A stretch of 64,000 nt of DNA from Microbacteriaceae bacterium. Its GTDB lineage: Bacteria; Actinomycetota; Actinomycetes; Actinomycetales; Microbacteriaceae. Shown piece by piece: positions 24,468 through 34,870 of this stretch (position 1 is the first letter of the stretch; each line of letters opens with the position of its first letter). The translations under genes and the position numbers were made by a program. The notes beneath the pieces are model-generated. The model was given only the letters and a program-made list of their open reading frames with translations, did no database searches and was not told the DNA's origin. The stretch covers positions 81,965 to 145,964 of the forward strand of contig JAHBSP010000005.1 in the NCBI GenBank assembly GCA_019639055.1. Reading direction: 5' to 3'.

Positions 24468-25223
24468 TTAACTGAGCTTAAAGCCAGTAATTACAGTTTT
24501 TACAAGTGGGACGCCATCTTCAGAACCATCTGCGGTTCCTTTAGATGTAATCTCACTGATCAGATTTTCAAGTCCATCGACCACATGACCCACAACTGAG
24601 TACCCTCCAACATTGTCAGGAAGGATAGTGCTGTCATCTAGAGTGATGAAGAACTGTGACCCCATTGAACTGGCATTACTGCCCGCACGGGCATATGCGA
24701 TGGTTCCTTTCGGGTAAATAGCGCTGGATGGAGCGTTCTCGATAGGGCCAAATCTGAAGTCCGGACCTCCGGTTCCGTCGCCGTTCGGATCACCGCATTG
24801 GAGTAGGTAAAACCCGGGTGTTGTAGTCAACCTGTGACATGTTACATCTTTGTAAAAATCTTCATTTACGAGTGTCACCAGGGCTGCAGTTGCTTGTGGA
24901 GCATTGATGCCGTCAAGGACGATGTCGAGTTTTACATCGTTGAGTGTGAGTTCTCCAACCCATTCGCGGTTTTCTGAGATTGAAGGATCAGGAGCAGGAG
25001 CAAAAGTAGCTGTGGGAGTTGGGTCAGCAACTTCGGGTTCTGGTCTGGTGACCGCGAAAATAACTTGGGATGTTATTGCTAAGGCAATCACAAGTCCTCC
25101 AATAACAGCAGCCAGATTATTATCGCGTTTCCGGGTCGTTATAGTCTCTTGATGAACCTCTTGCCTAATCGCGTATGCTTGTGCCATTTGCCGAGCTTGC
25201 TTGTTCTCTTTACGTTTACTCAA
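24468..25223 (-). CDS. Membrane-anchored peptidylprolyl isomerase (cyclophilin type)
   Basis: A 251-residue protein with a basic cytoplasmic start, a transmembrane helix near residues 37-58 (LAAVIGGLVIALAITSQVIFAV), a Pro/Ala/Thr linker and a C-terminal cyclophilin domain containing FYKDVTCHRLTT, GDPNGDGTGGPDFRF and SQFFITLDDS. It should act outside the membrane on exported proteins. Some canonical catalytic positions differ (CHRL in place of FHRV). The start is TTG 25221-25223, with GGAGG about 6 bases upstream. It is divergent from rarA across 73 bases. Confidence 0.88.
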   Translation of the reverse strand: MSKRKENKQARQMAQAYAIRQEVHQETITTRKRDNNLAAVIGGLVIALAITSQVIFAVTRPEPEVADPTPTATFAPAPDPSISENREWVGELTLNDVKLDIVLDGINAPQATAALVTLVNEDFYKDVTCHRLTTTPGFYLLQCGDPNGDGTGGPDFRFGPIENAPSSAIYPKGTIAYARAGSNASSMGSQFFITLDDSTILPDNVGGYSVVGHVVDGLENLISEITSKGTADGSEDGVPLVKTVITGFKLS

Positions 25224-25284
25224 CTAAACCTCCGATAAGTGATTCTACAAGGGAAACATAGGGATATTTGAGAGTCAGCTCGCA

Positions 25285-25290
25285 TAGCAT
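25285..25290 (+). promoter_or_regulatory. -10 box of rarA, probable leaderless promoter
   Basis: TAGCAT ends 6 bases before ATG 25297. No Shine-Dalgarno is visible before this gene. Confidence 0.4.
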
Positions 25291-25296
25291 TGAAGT

Positions 25297-26631
25297 ATGA
25301 CAAATGGTCTGGGGAACTTTACGGAGCCACTGGCTTTAAGGATGCGCCCTACCCAGCTTTCAGAAATAGTTGGTCAGCAACATTTATTAAAGACCGGTTC
25401 TCCACTTCTACGGTTAGTTGAGGCTGAGGAAGATCGGCTATCACCCAGCTCCGTCATTCTTTGGGGACCGCCAGGCACAGGTAAGACCACAATCGCCCAC
25501 GTGATTGCGAATAGCTCAAAGCGCAGGTTTGCTCAGCTTTCAGCCATCAGTGCTGGAGTCAAGGATGTTCGTGAGGTTGTCGAGAAAGCAATGGCAGAGC
25601 GGGATCTTTACGGAAACCGCACCGTACTTTTCCTTGATGAGATCCATCGCTTCACTAAAGCTCAACAGGACGCTCTGCTGCCAGCTGTAGAAAATGGCTG
25701 GGTGATTTTAGTTGCAGCAACAACGGAGAATCCATCATTCTCTGTAATTTCTCCACTACTATCACGATCAATAATGCTCACTTTGCAGCCGTTGACCGAC
25801 AGCGATATTTCTGAACTTATCAACAGAGCTATAACTGATTCGCGCGGACTCCAAGGAATGCTGAAAATTGCAGAGGATGCAACAGAGGCGATCGTTAATC
25901 TAGCTACCGGAGACGGTAGAAGAGCTTTGACAATTTTAGAGGCTGCCGCATCCCTAGCATTGGCCGCCGAAAGCGACACTATTTCAGTTTCAGATGTTGA
26001 AACTGCTAGCAATCAGGCAGTGGTGCGTTATGACAAAGACGGCGATCAACACTATGACGTAATCAGTGCATTCATAAAATCTGTACGAGGATCTGATCCC
26101 GATGCTGCGCTTCACTACTTAGCGAGGATGATTGTGGCAGGGGAGGATCCCAGGTTCATTGCTCGTAGATCAATAATCTTGGCAGCAGAAGATATCGGTT
26201 TGGCAGACCCCAATGCACTAAATATTGCTGTCTCGGCTGCTGAAGCAATGCAGCTAATCGGAATGCCGGAGGGACGCATCCCTCTCGCTGAAGCGACAGT
26301 ATATTTAGCCACAACTTTCAAATCAAACTCCGCATATTTGGGGATTGAAGCAGCAATAGCTGATGTCCAGGCTGGGAAGTTTGACCTAGTTCCACCTCAT
26401 TTGCGCGATGCCCACTATCCAGGAGCTAAAGCATTAGGACATGGCAAGGGCTATAAGTATCCTCACGACGAGGCTGTAGGAGTTAGTACTCAGCAGTACT
26501 TACCGAACAAACTTGTGGGTAAACAATATTACAAGCCGACTGAGCGCGGAAGCGAACGTGAGATTTCAGCCAGGTTAGACCGAATTCGCGCCATACTCGA
26601 TCCAAAATCTGCTAGTATTGACGAGTCTTAA
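25297..26631 (+). CDS. rarA: Replication-associated recombination protein A (RarA/MgsA)
   Basis: A 444-residue AAA+ ATPase of the RarA/WRNIP1 family. [16 protein letters not shown] near 16-31 is the N-linker. Walker A is GPPGTGKTT (57-65), Walker B is FLDEIHRF and sensor 1 is AATTENPSF. The C-terminal tetramerization region contains [19 protein letters not shown]. It acts at stalled forks. No Shine-Dalgarno is visible and TAGCAT lies 6 bases before the start, suggesting a leaderless mRNA. A 155-base gap with no clear terminator separates it from rpsD. Confidence 0.95.
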   Translation: MTNGLGNFTEPLALRMRPTQLSEIVGQQHLLKTGSPLLRLVEAEEDRLSPSSVILWGPPGTGKTTIAHVIANSSKRRFAQLSAISAGVKDVREVVEKAMAERDLYGNRTVLFLDEIHRFTKAQQDALLPAVENGWVILVAATTENPSFSVISPLLSRSIMLTLQPLTDSDISELINRAITDSRGLQGMLKIAEDATEAIVNLATGDGRRALTILEAAASLALAAESDTISVSDVETASNQAVVRYDKDGDQHYDVISAFIKSVRGSDPDAALHYLARMIVAGEDPRFIARRSIILAAEDIGLADPNALNIAVSAAEAMQLIGMPEGRIPLAEATVYLATTFKSNSAYLGIEAAIADVQAGKFDLVPPHLRDAHYPGAKALGHGKGYKYPHDEAVGVSTQQYLPNKLVGKQYYKPTERGSEREISARLDRIRAILDPKSASIDES

Positions 26632-26786
26632 GAGCACTTAATTCTTGCGGCTGAGAAAAAGTGTTTCTAAAGGGTCATTCTTTTAGCCAGAGTGACTCGT
26701 GATAAATCCTCTCTTGCGAAGCATTTAGCTATGCTCGCCAAATTAGATTTGTAAACACGAAAACATTCAACTCTGGAAGGACCACT

Positions 26787-27416
26787 TTGTCTTCAGTATC
26801 ACGTACCAGAAGCAAGACTCGTCTGTCTCGCTCCCTGGGCATTGTTCTAACACCAAAGGCGCAAAAGTACTTTGACCGCCGTCCATACGGCCCAGGTCAG
26901 CACGGACGCACCCGTCGCAAGTCAGACAGTGACTATGCAATCCGTCTACGCGAGAAGCAGCGTCTACGCGCTCAGTATGGCGTTAACGAGAAGCAGCTTC
27001 GCACCGCATTCAAGGAAGCACGTAGACTTCCTGGCCTAACCGGTGAAAACCTTATTGAGCTACTAGAAGTTCGTCTTGACGCTCTTGTGCTACGCGCAGG
27101 TTTCGCACGCACTACAGCTCAGGCACGCCAATTTGTAGTTCACCGTCACATCATGGTTGATGGTCAGCTCGTTGACCGCCCTTCATTCAAGGTAAAGCCA
27201 GGTCAGCTCATCCACATAAAGCCACGTTCCGAAAGCACTGAACCTTTCCAGGTAGCAGCAACCGGCGCACACCTTGATGTGCTTCCAACTATCCCTGAAT
27301 ATCTAGATGTGCAGATTGACAAGTTAGAAGCAAAGCTAGTTCGCAAACCAAAACGCGCAGAGGTACCTGTATCCAACGAAGTTCAGCTCGTTGTTGAGTA
27401 CTACGCTGCTCGCTAA
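26787..27416 (+). CDS. rpsD: 30S ribosomal protein S4
   Basis: A 209-residue uS4 protein: basic N-terminus (SRTRSKTRLSRSLG), the helical core, and the S4 RNA-binding domain around 95-155 (LDALVLRAGFARTTAQARQFVVHRHIMVDG). It binds 16S rRNA early in 30S assembly. There are no zinc-binding cysteines, so it is the zinc-free form. The start is TTG 26787 with GGAAGGA 7 bases upstream. It stands apart from the spc/alpha ribosomal operons, as in other Micrococcales. I saw no recognisable S4 leader motif upstream. Confidence 0.97.
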   Translation: MSSVSRTRSKTRLSRSLGIVLTPKAQKYFDRRPYGPGQHGRTRRKSDSDYAIRLREKQRLRAQYGVNEKQLRTAFKEARRLPGLTGENLIELLEVRLDALVLRAGFARTTAQARQFVVHRHIMVDGQLVDRPSFKVKPGQLIHIKPRSESTEPFQVAATGAHLDVLPTIPEYLDVQIDKLEAKLVRKPKRAEVPVSNEVQLVVEYYAAR

Positions 27417-27430
27417 AATTAGTAACTAGT

Positions 27431-27446
27431 CAATAGAAAACTATTG
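27431..27446 (+). promoter_or_regulatory. Short perfect hairpin after rpsD
   Basis: CAATAG-AAAA-CTATTG is a perfect 6-bp stem with a tetraloop, 15 bases after the rpsD stop. It has no U-tract, so an RNA-processing or stability element is as likely as a weak terminator. Confidence 0.3.
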
Positions 27447-27473
27447 GAAGATCTCGAAAGGTAAGGAATCAGA

Positions 27474-27692
27474 ATGAAAAAACTACTTTGGTTGGTAGGC
27501 GGTGCAGTAATTGGTGCTTTTGTAGCGCACGCATACAGCCGTACTGAATCCGGCAAGGTCTTCTTTGAAGAACTAGACCGTAAGACTGACGAGTTCAGCA
27601 CTGCAGTTCAGGAAAGCTACAAGGCTCGAGAGTCTGAACTGCGGTCTGCAGCTCAAAAAGTTGAGTCGGCCATTAAAGATCTTCGCGCTTAA
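27474..27692 (+). CDS. Small YtxH-like membrane protein
   Basis: A 72-residue protein with a single N-terminal helix (LLWLVGGAVIGAFVAHAY) followed by a charged amphipathic helix (residues 25-72), the layout of YtxH/DUF948-like envelope proteins found between rpsD and alaS in Microbacteriaceae. Its function is unknown. The start is ATG 27474 with GGTAAGGA upstream. alaS follows after 18 bases in the same direction, so it probably shares the alaS transcript. Confidence 0.75.
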   Translation: MKKLLWLVGGAVIGAFVAHAYSRTESGKVFFEELDRKTDEFSTAVQESYKARESELRSAAQKVESAIKDLRA

Positions 27693-27710
27693 ACGGCGGT
27701 TGATTTAGGA

Positions 27711-30368
27711 ATGGAAACAGCCGAGCTTAAAAAGCGCTGGCTTGATTATTTTGGTTCGAAGGGGCATGAAATTGTCCCTTCGGCCAGCTTAATCAGCCCA
27801 GATCCGACAGTTCTTTTCACTATTGCGGGTATGGTTCCATTCATTCCATACCTAACAGGGCTGGTACCTGCACCATACAGGCGTGCAACCAGCGTGCAGA
27901 AATGTATTCGCACAAACGATATTGAAGAGGTTGGGCGCACACCTCGGCACGGCACATTCTTCCAAATGAATGGGAACTTCTCTTTCGGAGACTACTTCAA
28001 AGAGGGCGCAATTACTTACGCCTGGGAACTGCTGACTTCTGCTGAATCTGCAGGCGGATACGGTTTTGACGAAAAAGATCTTTGGGTAACCGTTTATGAA
28101 GACGACGATGAAGCATTCGATTTATGGCGGAAAGTTACCGGAATTCCTGAAACGCGTATTCAGCGGCTAGGAAAAGACACCAACTACTGGTCGACAGGGC
28201 AGCCCGGTCCGGCTGGTCCCTGCTCAGAAATATTCTTTGATCGCGGTAAAAGCTACGGAATCGATGGCGGCCCAGCAACCGATGATGACCGTTACGTAGA
28301 AATTTGGAACCTCGTTTTCATGCAGTATGCGATTGAAAACGTCCGCTCCAAGCTGGATTTCGACATTATTGGTGAACTACCAAACAAGAACATCGACACT
28401 GGTATGGGCTTAGAACGCGTCGCTTTTATAAAGCAGGGTGTTGAGAACATGTACGAAATCGATCAGGTTCGTCCGGTTCTTGATGTAGCGAGTGAACTTT
28501 CAGGTAAGAAATACGGCGCTAATCATGAAGATGATGTGCGTATGCGCGTTGTAGCGGATCACATTCGTTCATCACTGATGCTAATTAGCGATGGTGTTAC
28601 TCCTGGTAATGATGGTCGCGAATACATTTTGCGAAGGCTTATGCGCCGCTCCTCGGTTGCCATGAGACTACTGGGTGTTGAGGATGCAACATTTCCCGCA
28701 CTCTTTAGCGCTTCTAAGGACGCTATGAAGAGTGCATACCCAGAAGTTGAAGCAGACTGGTCACGTATTTCTGGCGTCGCCTATGCCGAAGAGGAATCTT
28801 TCCTTAAAACTTTGTCCTCGGGTATTAAAATTCTAGATCTCGCAATTACTGATGTGAAAGCATCCAAATCAAAATCTGTGCCAGCAAATACAGCATTCTT
28901 ACTTCATGACACTCACGGATTCCCGATCGAAATTACTGAAGAGATTGTTGCTGACTCAGGTTTAGCGCTTGATCGTGAAAAATTCAATGAACTGATGCTT
29001 GAACAGCGCACTCGCGCGAAACAGGATGCCAAAGCTAAGAAAGCAGCTAAGGCTTCTTTGGAAATTTATAAAGATTTCCGCGGTAAAGGTGAAACTGTTT
29101 TCACCGGATACACCGACCTAGAGACTGAAACTACAGTGCTTGGCCTGTTGGTTGATGGTCAGCCAACCCCTATCGCAAAAATCGGTGACGAAGTAGAAGT
29201 TATCACCAGTAGCACATCCCTCTATGCAGAATCCGGTGGTCAGGTAGCCGATTTAGGAACTATTACCGGTGATGGTGTAACGCTTGAAGTGTTGGATGTC
29301 CAAAAACCAGTCCCAGGTTTGGTCTCTCACACTGCGAAAGTTGTTTCGGGTGAAGTGCGAATCGGCCAAGATGTTGTTACTAGAGTGGATCCGATAAATC
29401 GAAATGCTGCTGCTAAAGCGCATAGCGCAACCCACCTGATTCATGCAGCGCTTAGAGACACTCTTGGCCCAACGGCTACTCAGGCAGGATCCTTAAACCG
29501 AGCCGGGTATATGCGACTGGACTTCAACTGGAATAAACCACTCTCCGGAGCAACTCGCTCTGAAATTGAAGAAATTGCTAACAACGCGATTTCAGCTGAT
29601 TACAGTACTGTCACTAAAGTAATGGCACTTGGTGATGCTAAAGCGCTCGGCGCTATGGCGCTTTTTGGTGAAAAATACGGTGATCAGGTGCGCGTTGTTG
29701 AGATTGGGGGAGACTGGTCTCGCGAACTGTGTGCTGGTACCCACGTTGAGCGAAGCAGCCAGATAGGTCTAATTAACCTGATTTCTGAAAGTTCGGTAGG
29801 AAGCTCAGCAAGACGCATCGAGTCGCTTGTAGGAGTGGATGCTTTTAAAGAGTTTGCTGCTGAAAGATTAATTGTTTCTTCACTAGGTAGCATGCTGAAG
29901 TCTCCTAAAGACAAAATTGAAAATCGTGTTGAGGAACTGCTTGAGAGTCTAAAACAGGCCAAGAAGCAGATTGCAGACCTACAATTCATGCAACTTCAAA
30001 GCAAGCTTCCAGAGTTAGTAAGCAATGCCTATGATGTGAAATACGGCAAAACAGTGCTTGCTAATGTCGGTAGTGCACCATCTGCCGATGATCTACGTAG
30101 GCTTGCATTGGATACACATAATGCTCTGGGTGACGGTGTGGTAGTGCTTCTAGCCGAGGTTGAAGGAAAACCACAGATTGTTGCTGCGGTTAGTGATCAC
30201 GCTCAAAGTATGGGGCTGAAGGCAGGAGATATTGTTCGTATCGGCGCAACTACACTTGGCGGTGGCGGTGGAGGAAAACCAAACTTCGCTCAGGGTGGTG
30301 GCGTGGACGTTTCCGCAATTTCTAATGCGCTAGTTGAAATCTCAAAGCTAATCGGGATATCTAGTTAG
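27711..30368 (+). CDS. alaS: Alanine-tRNA ligase
   Basis: An 885-residue class II synthetase of full length. The catalytic domain begins LKKRWLDYFGSKGHEIVPSASL; motif 2 lies around RATSVQKCIRTNDIEEVGRT. The editing domain has HSATHLIHAAL and CAGTHVERSSQIG, supplying the zinc ligands. The C-terminal glycine-rich DHHA1-type region includes GGGGGGKPNFAQGGG. It charges tRNA-Ala and clears Ser/Gly mischarging. It heads the run alaS-ruvX-mltG-aroE. Confidence 0.97.
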   Translation: METAELKKRWLDYFGSKGHEIVPSASLISPDPTVLFTIAGMVPFIPYLTGLVPAPYRRATSVQKCIRTNDIEEVGRTPRHGTFFQMNGNFSFGDYFKEGAITYAWELLTSAESAGGYGFDEKDLWVTVYEDDDEAFDLWRKVTGIPETRIQRLGKDTNYWSTGQPGPAGPCSEIFFDRGKSYGIDGGPATDDDRYVEIWNLVFMQYAIENVRSKLDFDIIGELPNKNIDTGMGLERVAFIKQGVENMYEIDQVRPVLDVASELSGKKYGANHEDDVRMRVVADHIRSSLMLISDGVTPGNDGREYILRRLMRRSSVAMRLLGVEDATFPALFSASKDAMKSAYPEVEADWSRISGVAYAEEESFLKTLSSGIKILDLAITDVKASKSKSVPANTAFLLHDTHGFPIEITEEIVADSGLALDREKFNELMLEQRTRAKQDAKAKKAAKASLEIYKDFRGKGETVFTGYTDLETETTVLGLLVDGQPTPIAKIGDEVEVITSSTSLYAESGGQVADLGTITGDGVTLEVLDVQKPVPGLVSHTAKVVSGEVRIGQDVVTRVDPINRNAAAKAHSATHLIHAALRDTLGPTATQAGSLNRAGYMRLDFNWNKPLSGATRSEIEEIANNAISADYSTVTKVMALGDAKALGAMALFGEKYGDQVRVVEIGGDWSRELCAGTHVERSSQIGLINLISESSVGSSARRIESLVGVDAFKEFAAERLIVSSLGSMLKSPKDKIENRVEELLESLKQAKKQIADLQFMQLQSKLPELVSNAYDVKYGKTVLANVGSAPSADDLRRLALDTHNALGDGVVVLLAEVEGKPQIVAAVSDHAQSMGLKAGDIVRIGATTLGGGGGGKPNFAQGGGVDVSAISNALVEISKLIGISS

Positions 30369-30387
30369 GCGAAAGTGGCCGGTTCTT

Positions 30388-30891
30388 TTGGATAATCTAA
30401 ACGCCAGAACATCAGCCGCATTACCGGGTAGAAAACTCGGTATCGACTTTGGCAAGGCCAGAATCGGGGTTGCTCTATGCGATTATGAGGGCTTACTCGC
30501 TACGCCACTGGAAACCATTCAAAATACTGGCGACCTTGAATATGCCACTGAATTTTCCCAGTTGCAGGAAATCATTCGCGAAAATGACATTGTTTTGGTT
30601 TACAGCGGCTATCCATTATCGCTTTCGGGTGGTAAAACTCCGTCGACTGAAGCAGCTCTTGACTTTGCGAAGCGGCTACAAACAGCAGTGAGCATCCCGG
30701 TTCGATTGGTGGATGAAAGACTCACCACTGTTTCTGCAACTGCCAGGATGCACAGTGCCGGTAAAAATACTCGTCGGCAACGTTCAGTGATTGATCAAGC
30801 TGCAGCAGTTATTCTTTTACAAGATGCTCTTGATTATGAAAAAAGGTTTGGGGTATCTGCAGGGCGTAGCGTATTGGAGGGAAACGTTTGA
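30388..30891 (+). CDS. ruvX: Holliday junction resolvase-like RuvX (YqgF)
   Basis: A 167-residue RNase H-fold nuclease. LGIDFGKARIGVALCD holds the first catalytic Asp, and VRLVDERLTTVSA and the late SVIDQAAAVILLQDAL hold the others. The family is essential in many bacteria and linked to 16S rRNA 5' processing and anti-termination. The start is TTG 30388, 19 bases after alaS. It overlaps mltG by 4 bases, the usual actinobacterial order. Confidence 0.93.
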   Translation: MDNLNARTSAALPGRKLGIDFGKARIGVALCDYEGLLATPLETIQNTGDLEYATEFSQLQEIIRENDIVLVYSGYPLSLSGGKTPSTEAALDFAKRLQTAVSIPVRLVDERLTTVSATARMHSAGKNTRRQRSVIDQAAAVILLQDALDYEKRFGVSAGRSVLEGNV

Positions 30892-32123
30892 GCGATTCAG
30901 GGAATACTGATGGTCAGCCAGACAGCGCGAATGAGCAAGTTGACGCTTTCTCGCAAATGCTTACAAGCGATCAAAATCAATATCGAACCCGTAGAGAGCT
31001 TCGTAACCAGCCTTTAGCGCCAGGGCAAAAGCCTCCCCGCCGTAAATGGCCATGGGTGTTAGGTGTTGTGGCACTACTTCTCGCTGGTGCTGGAGCGGTT
31101 GGAACCTGGTTTGTTATGGAAAACTGGGACCGAATCGAGAAATTCATGGGCTGGGAAGAGTCCAATGACTACGAAGGCAACGGTGAAGGTGAAGTTGTTG
31201 TAGCAATTAACAACGGAGATCTGGGTTCAGATATCGCTATCAACCTGCATGAAAACGGTGTCACAAAAAGCTACCAGGCATTTTATGGATTACTGGTGGA
31301 GCTCGAAAACGAGAGTGGTAAACCGGTAATTTTCTATCCGGGTACTTATAAACTCTCTGCAAAAATGAGTGCCCAGTCAGCACTAGATGCGCTACAGAAC
31401 TTAGATAACAAGCTAGTTCAATCGGTGCTTATTCCTGAAGGAAAGGTCTTAAACCAGACTTTGGAGCTTCTGGCGGCAGGAACAGGTATACCGGTTGCAG
31501 ATTTTGAGAAAGCAATAGCTGATCCGACCAAATATGGGATTACTGCCGCAGCGAAGAATGTTGACGGATATCTATTCCCAGCTCGTTATAATTTTGATCC
31601 CGGCCTAAGCGCAGAACAGATTATCCAAATTATGGTCGATCGCACCTTCCAGTCCTTAGATGCGAAAGGTGTGGCTGTTGAAGATCGTCACAAGGTGATG
31701 ACTATGGCAGCACTTATTCAGCGTGAAGCTGGTCGCAATACTGAAGACTTTTACAAAGTCTCTCGGGTATTTACTAATCGGCTTGAGCAGAATTGGCTAC
31801 TCCAATCAGATGCCACCGTGGCATATGGAACCGGCAAGCTACACACCGTCTGGACTACAGATGCAGATCGTGCCGATACCAATAATCCTTATAACACTTA
31901 CGTACATAAGGGGCTTCCCGTTGGGCCAATTGGCGCAGCAGGTGATTTGGCCATTGATGCTGCACTGAACCCTACTGCAGGGGATTGGATGTATTTTGTT
32001 CCGATAAATCTCCGTACTGGAGAGACAGTGTTCAGTAGAACTATGGATGAACACAATAGGGCTGTCGCTCAGTTGCGTTCCTGGTGTAGAGCTTCGGCAG
32101 AAAATAGTGCCTACTGCGCATAG
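30888..32123 (+). CDS. mltG: Endolytic murein transglycosylase MltG
   Basis: A 411-residue protein with a cytoplasmic N-terminus of about 50 residues rich in Gln and Arg, a transmembrane helix (WPWVLGVVALLLAGAGAVGTWFV, split here by the anchor border), a LysM-like region and the YceG catalytic domain. Glu280 in MAALIQREAG is the catalytic acid. It cuts nascent glycan strands and sets their length. TTG 30888 overlaps the ruvX stop (TTGA). Confidence 0.93.
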   Translation: MSDSGNTDGQPDSANEQVDAFSQMLTSDQNQYRTRRELRNQPLAPGQKPPRRKWPWVLGVVALLLAGAGAVGTWFVMENWDRIEKFMGWEESNDYEGNGEGEVVVAINNGDLGSDIAINLHENGVTKSYQAFYGLLVELENESGKPVIFYPGTYKLSAKMSAQSALDALQNLDNKLVQSVLIPEGKVLNQTLELLAAGTGIPVADFEKAIADPTKYGITAAAKNVDGYLFPARYNFDPGLSAEQIIQIMVDRTFQSLDAKGVAVEDRHKVMTMAALIQREAGRNTEDFYKVSRVFTNRLEQNWLLQSDATVAYGTGKLHTVWTTDADRADTNNPYNTYVHKGLPVGPIGAAGDLAIDAALNPTAGDWMYFVPINLRTGETVFSRTMDEHNRAVAQLRSWCRASAENSAYCA

Positions 32124-32153
32124 CGCGAGGTTTGTCTGGTTGAGTTTTAGAAA

Positions 32154-33050
32154 GTGAATACGCGTCTAAAGTTTGCAGTACTGGGGAATCCAGTGGCGCA
32201 TTCTTTATCGCCACGATTGCACCAAGCAGCATATAAATATCTGGGTCTAAATTTCGAGTATTCAGCGATTGAAGTTGATGAAAGCGCCTTTGCGCCTTTT
32301 ATTACTTCACTGGATGATTCTTGGCGCGGTTTTTCGGTAACAATGCCACTAAAGAAAGTTGCGTATGATTTAGCTTTTGAGCGAGATGAGCTTGCTAAAA
32401 AACTAGAAGTTGCAAACACTTTCTACAGGGTGGGCAACGAAGTAAACGCTTCTGTAGCTGAAGCCAATACGACTGGGAACAAGGCAACTTCAATACATTG
32501 GCATGCAAGCAATACAGACATTGCCGGCATACTCGGCGCATTGAGAGACATAAAATTCGAGCGCGTCTTGCTACTAGGCAGTGGTGCTACTGCCAAAAAT
32601 TGTGTTTATGCACTATCAATTCTTGGAGCAAAGAATGTTGTTATCGCTGCTAGAAATCAGGTGTCAGCAGCTGAAATAGCGAGTGAATTCAATTCTGAGA
32701 AATTCAGTACCAAAGCAGTTCAGCTATCAAATATTCCGGGTAGTAATAATTTTGATCTGGTTATCAACACAATCCCGGGTAACCCTGAACCGTTTTTAAA
32801 CCCGGTTGGTGCTCTCTTTGAAGTTATATACAATCCATGGCCAACGAAACTGGCAGCACTATGGAGCAGAGCGGGGCATTTTGTTATCCCGGGTATCGAC
32901 ATGCTTATTCACCAAGCGGTTTCGCAAGTAGCAATTTTTGCAACTGAAAACTCTGAAAAGTGGAGCCAAAGTCTAGTGCCAGAAATTACTGAAATCATGG
33001 CTAGGGTAGTAAATCGAGACTTCAATTTGCCTTGGTCTAAAAATTTCTAA
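32154..33050 (+). CDS. aroE: Shikimate dehydrogenase
   Basis: A 298-residue NADPH-dependent dehydrogenase. The substrate domain has NPVAHSLSPRLHQAAYKYLG and SVTMPLKKVAYD with the catalytic lysine. The nucleotide domain has VLLLGSGATAKNCVYAL (G-x-G-x-x-A). It reduces 3-dehydroshikimate to shikimate. The start is GTG 32154, 30 bases after mltG. An 86-base gap follows before aroC, in which I see no strong hairpin. Confidence 0.9.
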   Translation: MNTRLKFAVLGNPVAHSLSPRLHQAAYKYLGLNFEYSAIEVDESAFAPFITSLDDSWRGFSVTMPLKKVAYDLAFERDELAKKLEVANTFYRVGNEVNASVAEANTTGNKATSIHWHASNTDIAGILGALRDIKFERVLLLGSGATAKNCVYALSILGAKNVVIAARNQVSAAEIASEFNSEKFSTKAVQLSNIPGSNNFDLVINTIPGNPEPFLNPVGALFEVIYNPWPTKLAALWSRAGHFVIPGIDMLIHQAVSQVAIFATENSEKWSQSLVPEITEIMARVVNRDFNLPWSKNF

Positions 33051-33136
33051 GCTAATCACTATCGTTTCCATAAACTTACTGTCCTTTTACGTAACGAAAA
33101 ACTTTTAGTCAAAGCAAATGTGGAAAGATTGAATCT

Positions 33137-34345
33137 ATGCTTCGTTGGTTAACCGCAGGAGAGTCACACGGCCCCGAACTCATTGCAATTATTGAGGGAA
33201 TCCCGCAGGGTGTGCCTGTTACTCATGATCTCGTTCGTGAAGATTTAGCTAGACGACGACTGGGTTATGGACGTGGATCTAGACAAAATTTTGAGCAGGA
33301 TGAGCTAAACATTTCAGCAGGTGTGCGCTGGGGCGAAACTTTGGGTAGCCCAATTGCCCTTCGCATCGGTAACTCAGAATGGCACAGATGGGTTGATGTG
33401 ATGAGCATTGAGCCCACTGATCTAGATAAACTTCCAAAAGGAAGAGGTGCAGCTCTTACCCGCCCTCGTCCAGGGCACGCAGACCTCACCGGCATGCAGA
33501 AATACGGTTTTGCCGAGGCAAGGCCAGTGTTAGAGAGAGCAAGCGCGCGCGAAACTGCCGCCAGGGTAGCTCTCGGAGCTATTGCGAAGTCTTTCTTAAA
33601 ACAGCTGGGAATAGAAACCATTTCTCACACTATCGGCATCGGGAAAGTCGATGCGGGAACTGATCATGCGCTCCCGCATCCAAGTGATCTTGACGCTATC
33701 GATGCAGATCCGATGAGAGCATTTGACCCAGAAGTTTCCAAAAAAATGGTCGAAGAAGTGGTTGCTGCGCACGCTGATGCAGACACGCTCGGTGGCGTTG
33801 TAGAAGTACTCGTTTACGGCCTCCCACCTGGGCTCGGATCATATGTGCACTGGGATCGCCGCTTAGATTCACAAATCGCTGCAGCGCTTATGGGTATTCA
33901 AGCGATTAAGGGCGTCGCCGTTGGAGACGGTTTCGTCACCGCCACTAGAAGAGGATCGGCAGCTCACGATGAAATGTTTATCACCGATGACGGCATTGCT
34001 AGATCATCCGGTCGCGCTGGAGGAACTGAAGGTGGGATGTCTAACGGCACCGTGCTTCGTGTAAGTGCGGCAATGAAACCGATTTCTACCGTTCCTAACG
34101 CTTTACGCACTGTAGATGTTGCTACTCGGGAAGCTGCAAAAGCGCATCACCAAAGAAGCGATGTCTGTGCGGTCCCTGCTACCGGTGTGGTGGCAGAAGC
34201 CATGGTTGCCCTGGTGATTGCAAATTTGGTTCTTGAGAAGTTTGGCGGCGACTCTGTTAAGGAAACTAAACGAAACTTTGATTCATATTTAGCAAACATC
34301 CCTGAGAACCTTGATTCGTCGGCAGAATTTACAACGCCAGAGTAA
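33137..34345 (+). CDS. aroC: Chorismate synthase
   Basis: A 402-residue FMN-dependent synthase of the last shikimate step, converting EPSP to chorismate. Signatures are [35 protein letters not shown] and [10 protein letters not shown]. Residues RRGSAAHDE and the C-terminal [12 protein letters not shown] are conserved. The start is ATG 33137 with GGAAAG about 9 bases before. Its stop is immediately followed by the aroK ATG. The next genes complete a block aroC-aroK-aroB-aroQ. Confidence 0.97.
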   Translation: MLRWLTAGESHGPELIAIIEGIPQGVPVTHDLVREDLARRRLGYGRGSRQNFEQDELNISAGVRWGETLGSPIALRIGNSEWHRWVDVMSIEPTDLDKLPKGRGAALTRPRPGHADLTGMQKYGFAEARPVLERASARETAARVALGAIAKSFLKQLGIETISHTIGIGKVDAGTDHALPHPSDLDAIDADPMRAFDPEVSKKMVEEVVAAHADADTLGGVVEVLVYGLPPGLGSYVHWDRRLDSQIAAALMGIQAIKGVAVGDGFVTATRRGSAAHDEMFITDDGIARSSGRAGGTEGGMSNGTVLRVSAAMKPISTVPNALRTVDVATREAAKAHHQRSDVCAVPATGVVAEAMVALVIANLVLEKFGGDSVKETKRNFDSYLANIPENLDSSAEFTTPE

Positions 34346-34870
34346 ATGACTAAGTCTCGTAAGCCACTGGTTGTGCTAATCGGCCCTATGGGTTCTGGAA
34401 AATCGCGTGTGGGAGCTTTGGTTGCCGATCAACTACAAATCCCGTTCATTGATACCGATATAAAGATCATTGAAAAGCACGGTCCTATTGCCGATATTTT
34501 TTCCAACCATTCTGAAGGCTATTTCCGCGGACTAGAACGTGAAGAAGTATCAACAGCGCTTGACAGCAAATACGGCGTGATTTCACTTGGCGGTGGAGCT
34601 GTTCTGCATCCAGAAACAAAGCGACAATTAGCGGATATGCCGGTAGTGCTTTTTGATATTGACCGTGAGAAGGCTGCTGAGAGGGTGCTAAGAAAGCCAG
34701 AGAAACGACCGCTTATAGCGAGCGGAGGTATGGATGCCTGGCAGCGCATCTATGAAGAGAGAATTGATTTATATCGCTCTCTCGCGAAATTTACTATAAA
34801 AATTGAAGATCAAGACAGTTTTACTGTTGCAAACGAGGTAATTAAGTGGCTACAAACCTTAGCGAAGTAG
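34346..34870 (+). CDS. aroK: Shikimate kinase
   Basis: A 174-residue P-loop kinase. Walker A is GPMGSGKSR (13-21), the substrate Asp lies in PFIDTDIKIIEKHG, and the lid has RKPEKRPL. It phosphorylates shikimate at O3 with ATP. Its ATG starts directly after the aroC stop. Its 3' end overlaps aroB by 25 bases, longer than other junctions here, which suggests tight coupling. Confidence 0.95.
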   Translation: MTKSRKPLVVLIGPMGSGKSRVGALVADQLQIPFIDTDIKIIEKHGPIADIFSNHSEGYFRGLEREEVSTALDSKYGVISLGGGAVLHPETKRQLADMPVVLFDIDREKAAERVLRKPEKRPLIASGGMDAWQRIYEERIDLYRSLAKFTIKIEDQDSFTVANEVIKWLQTLAK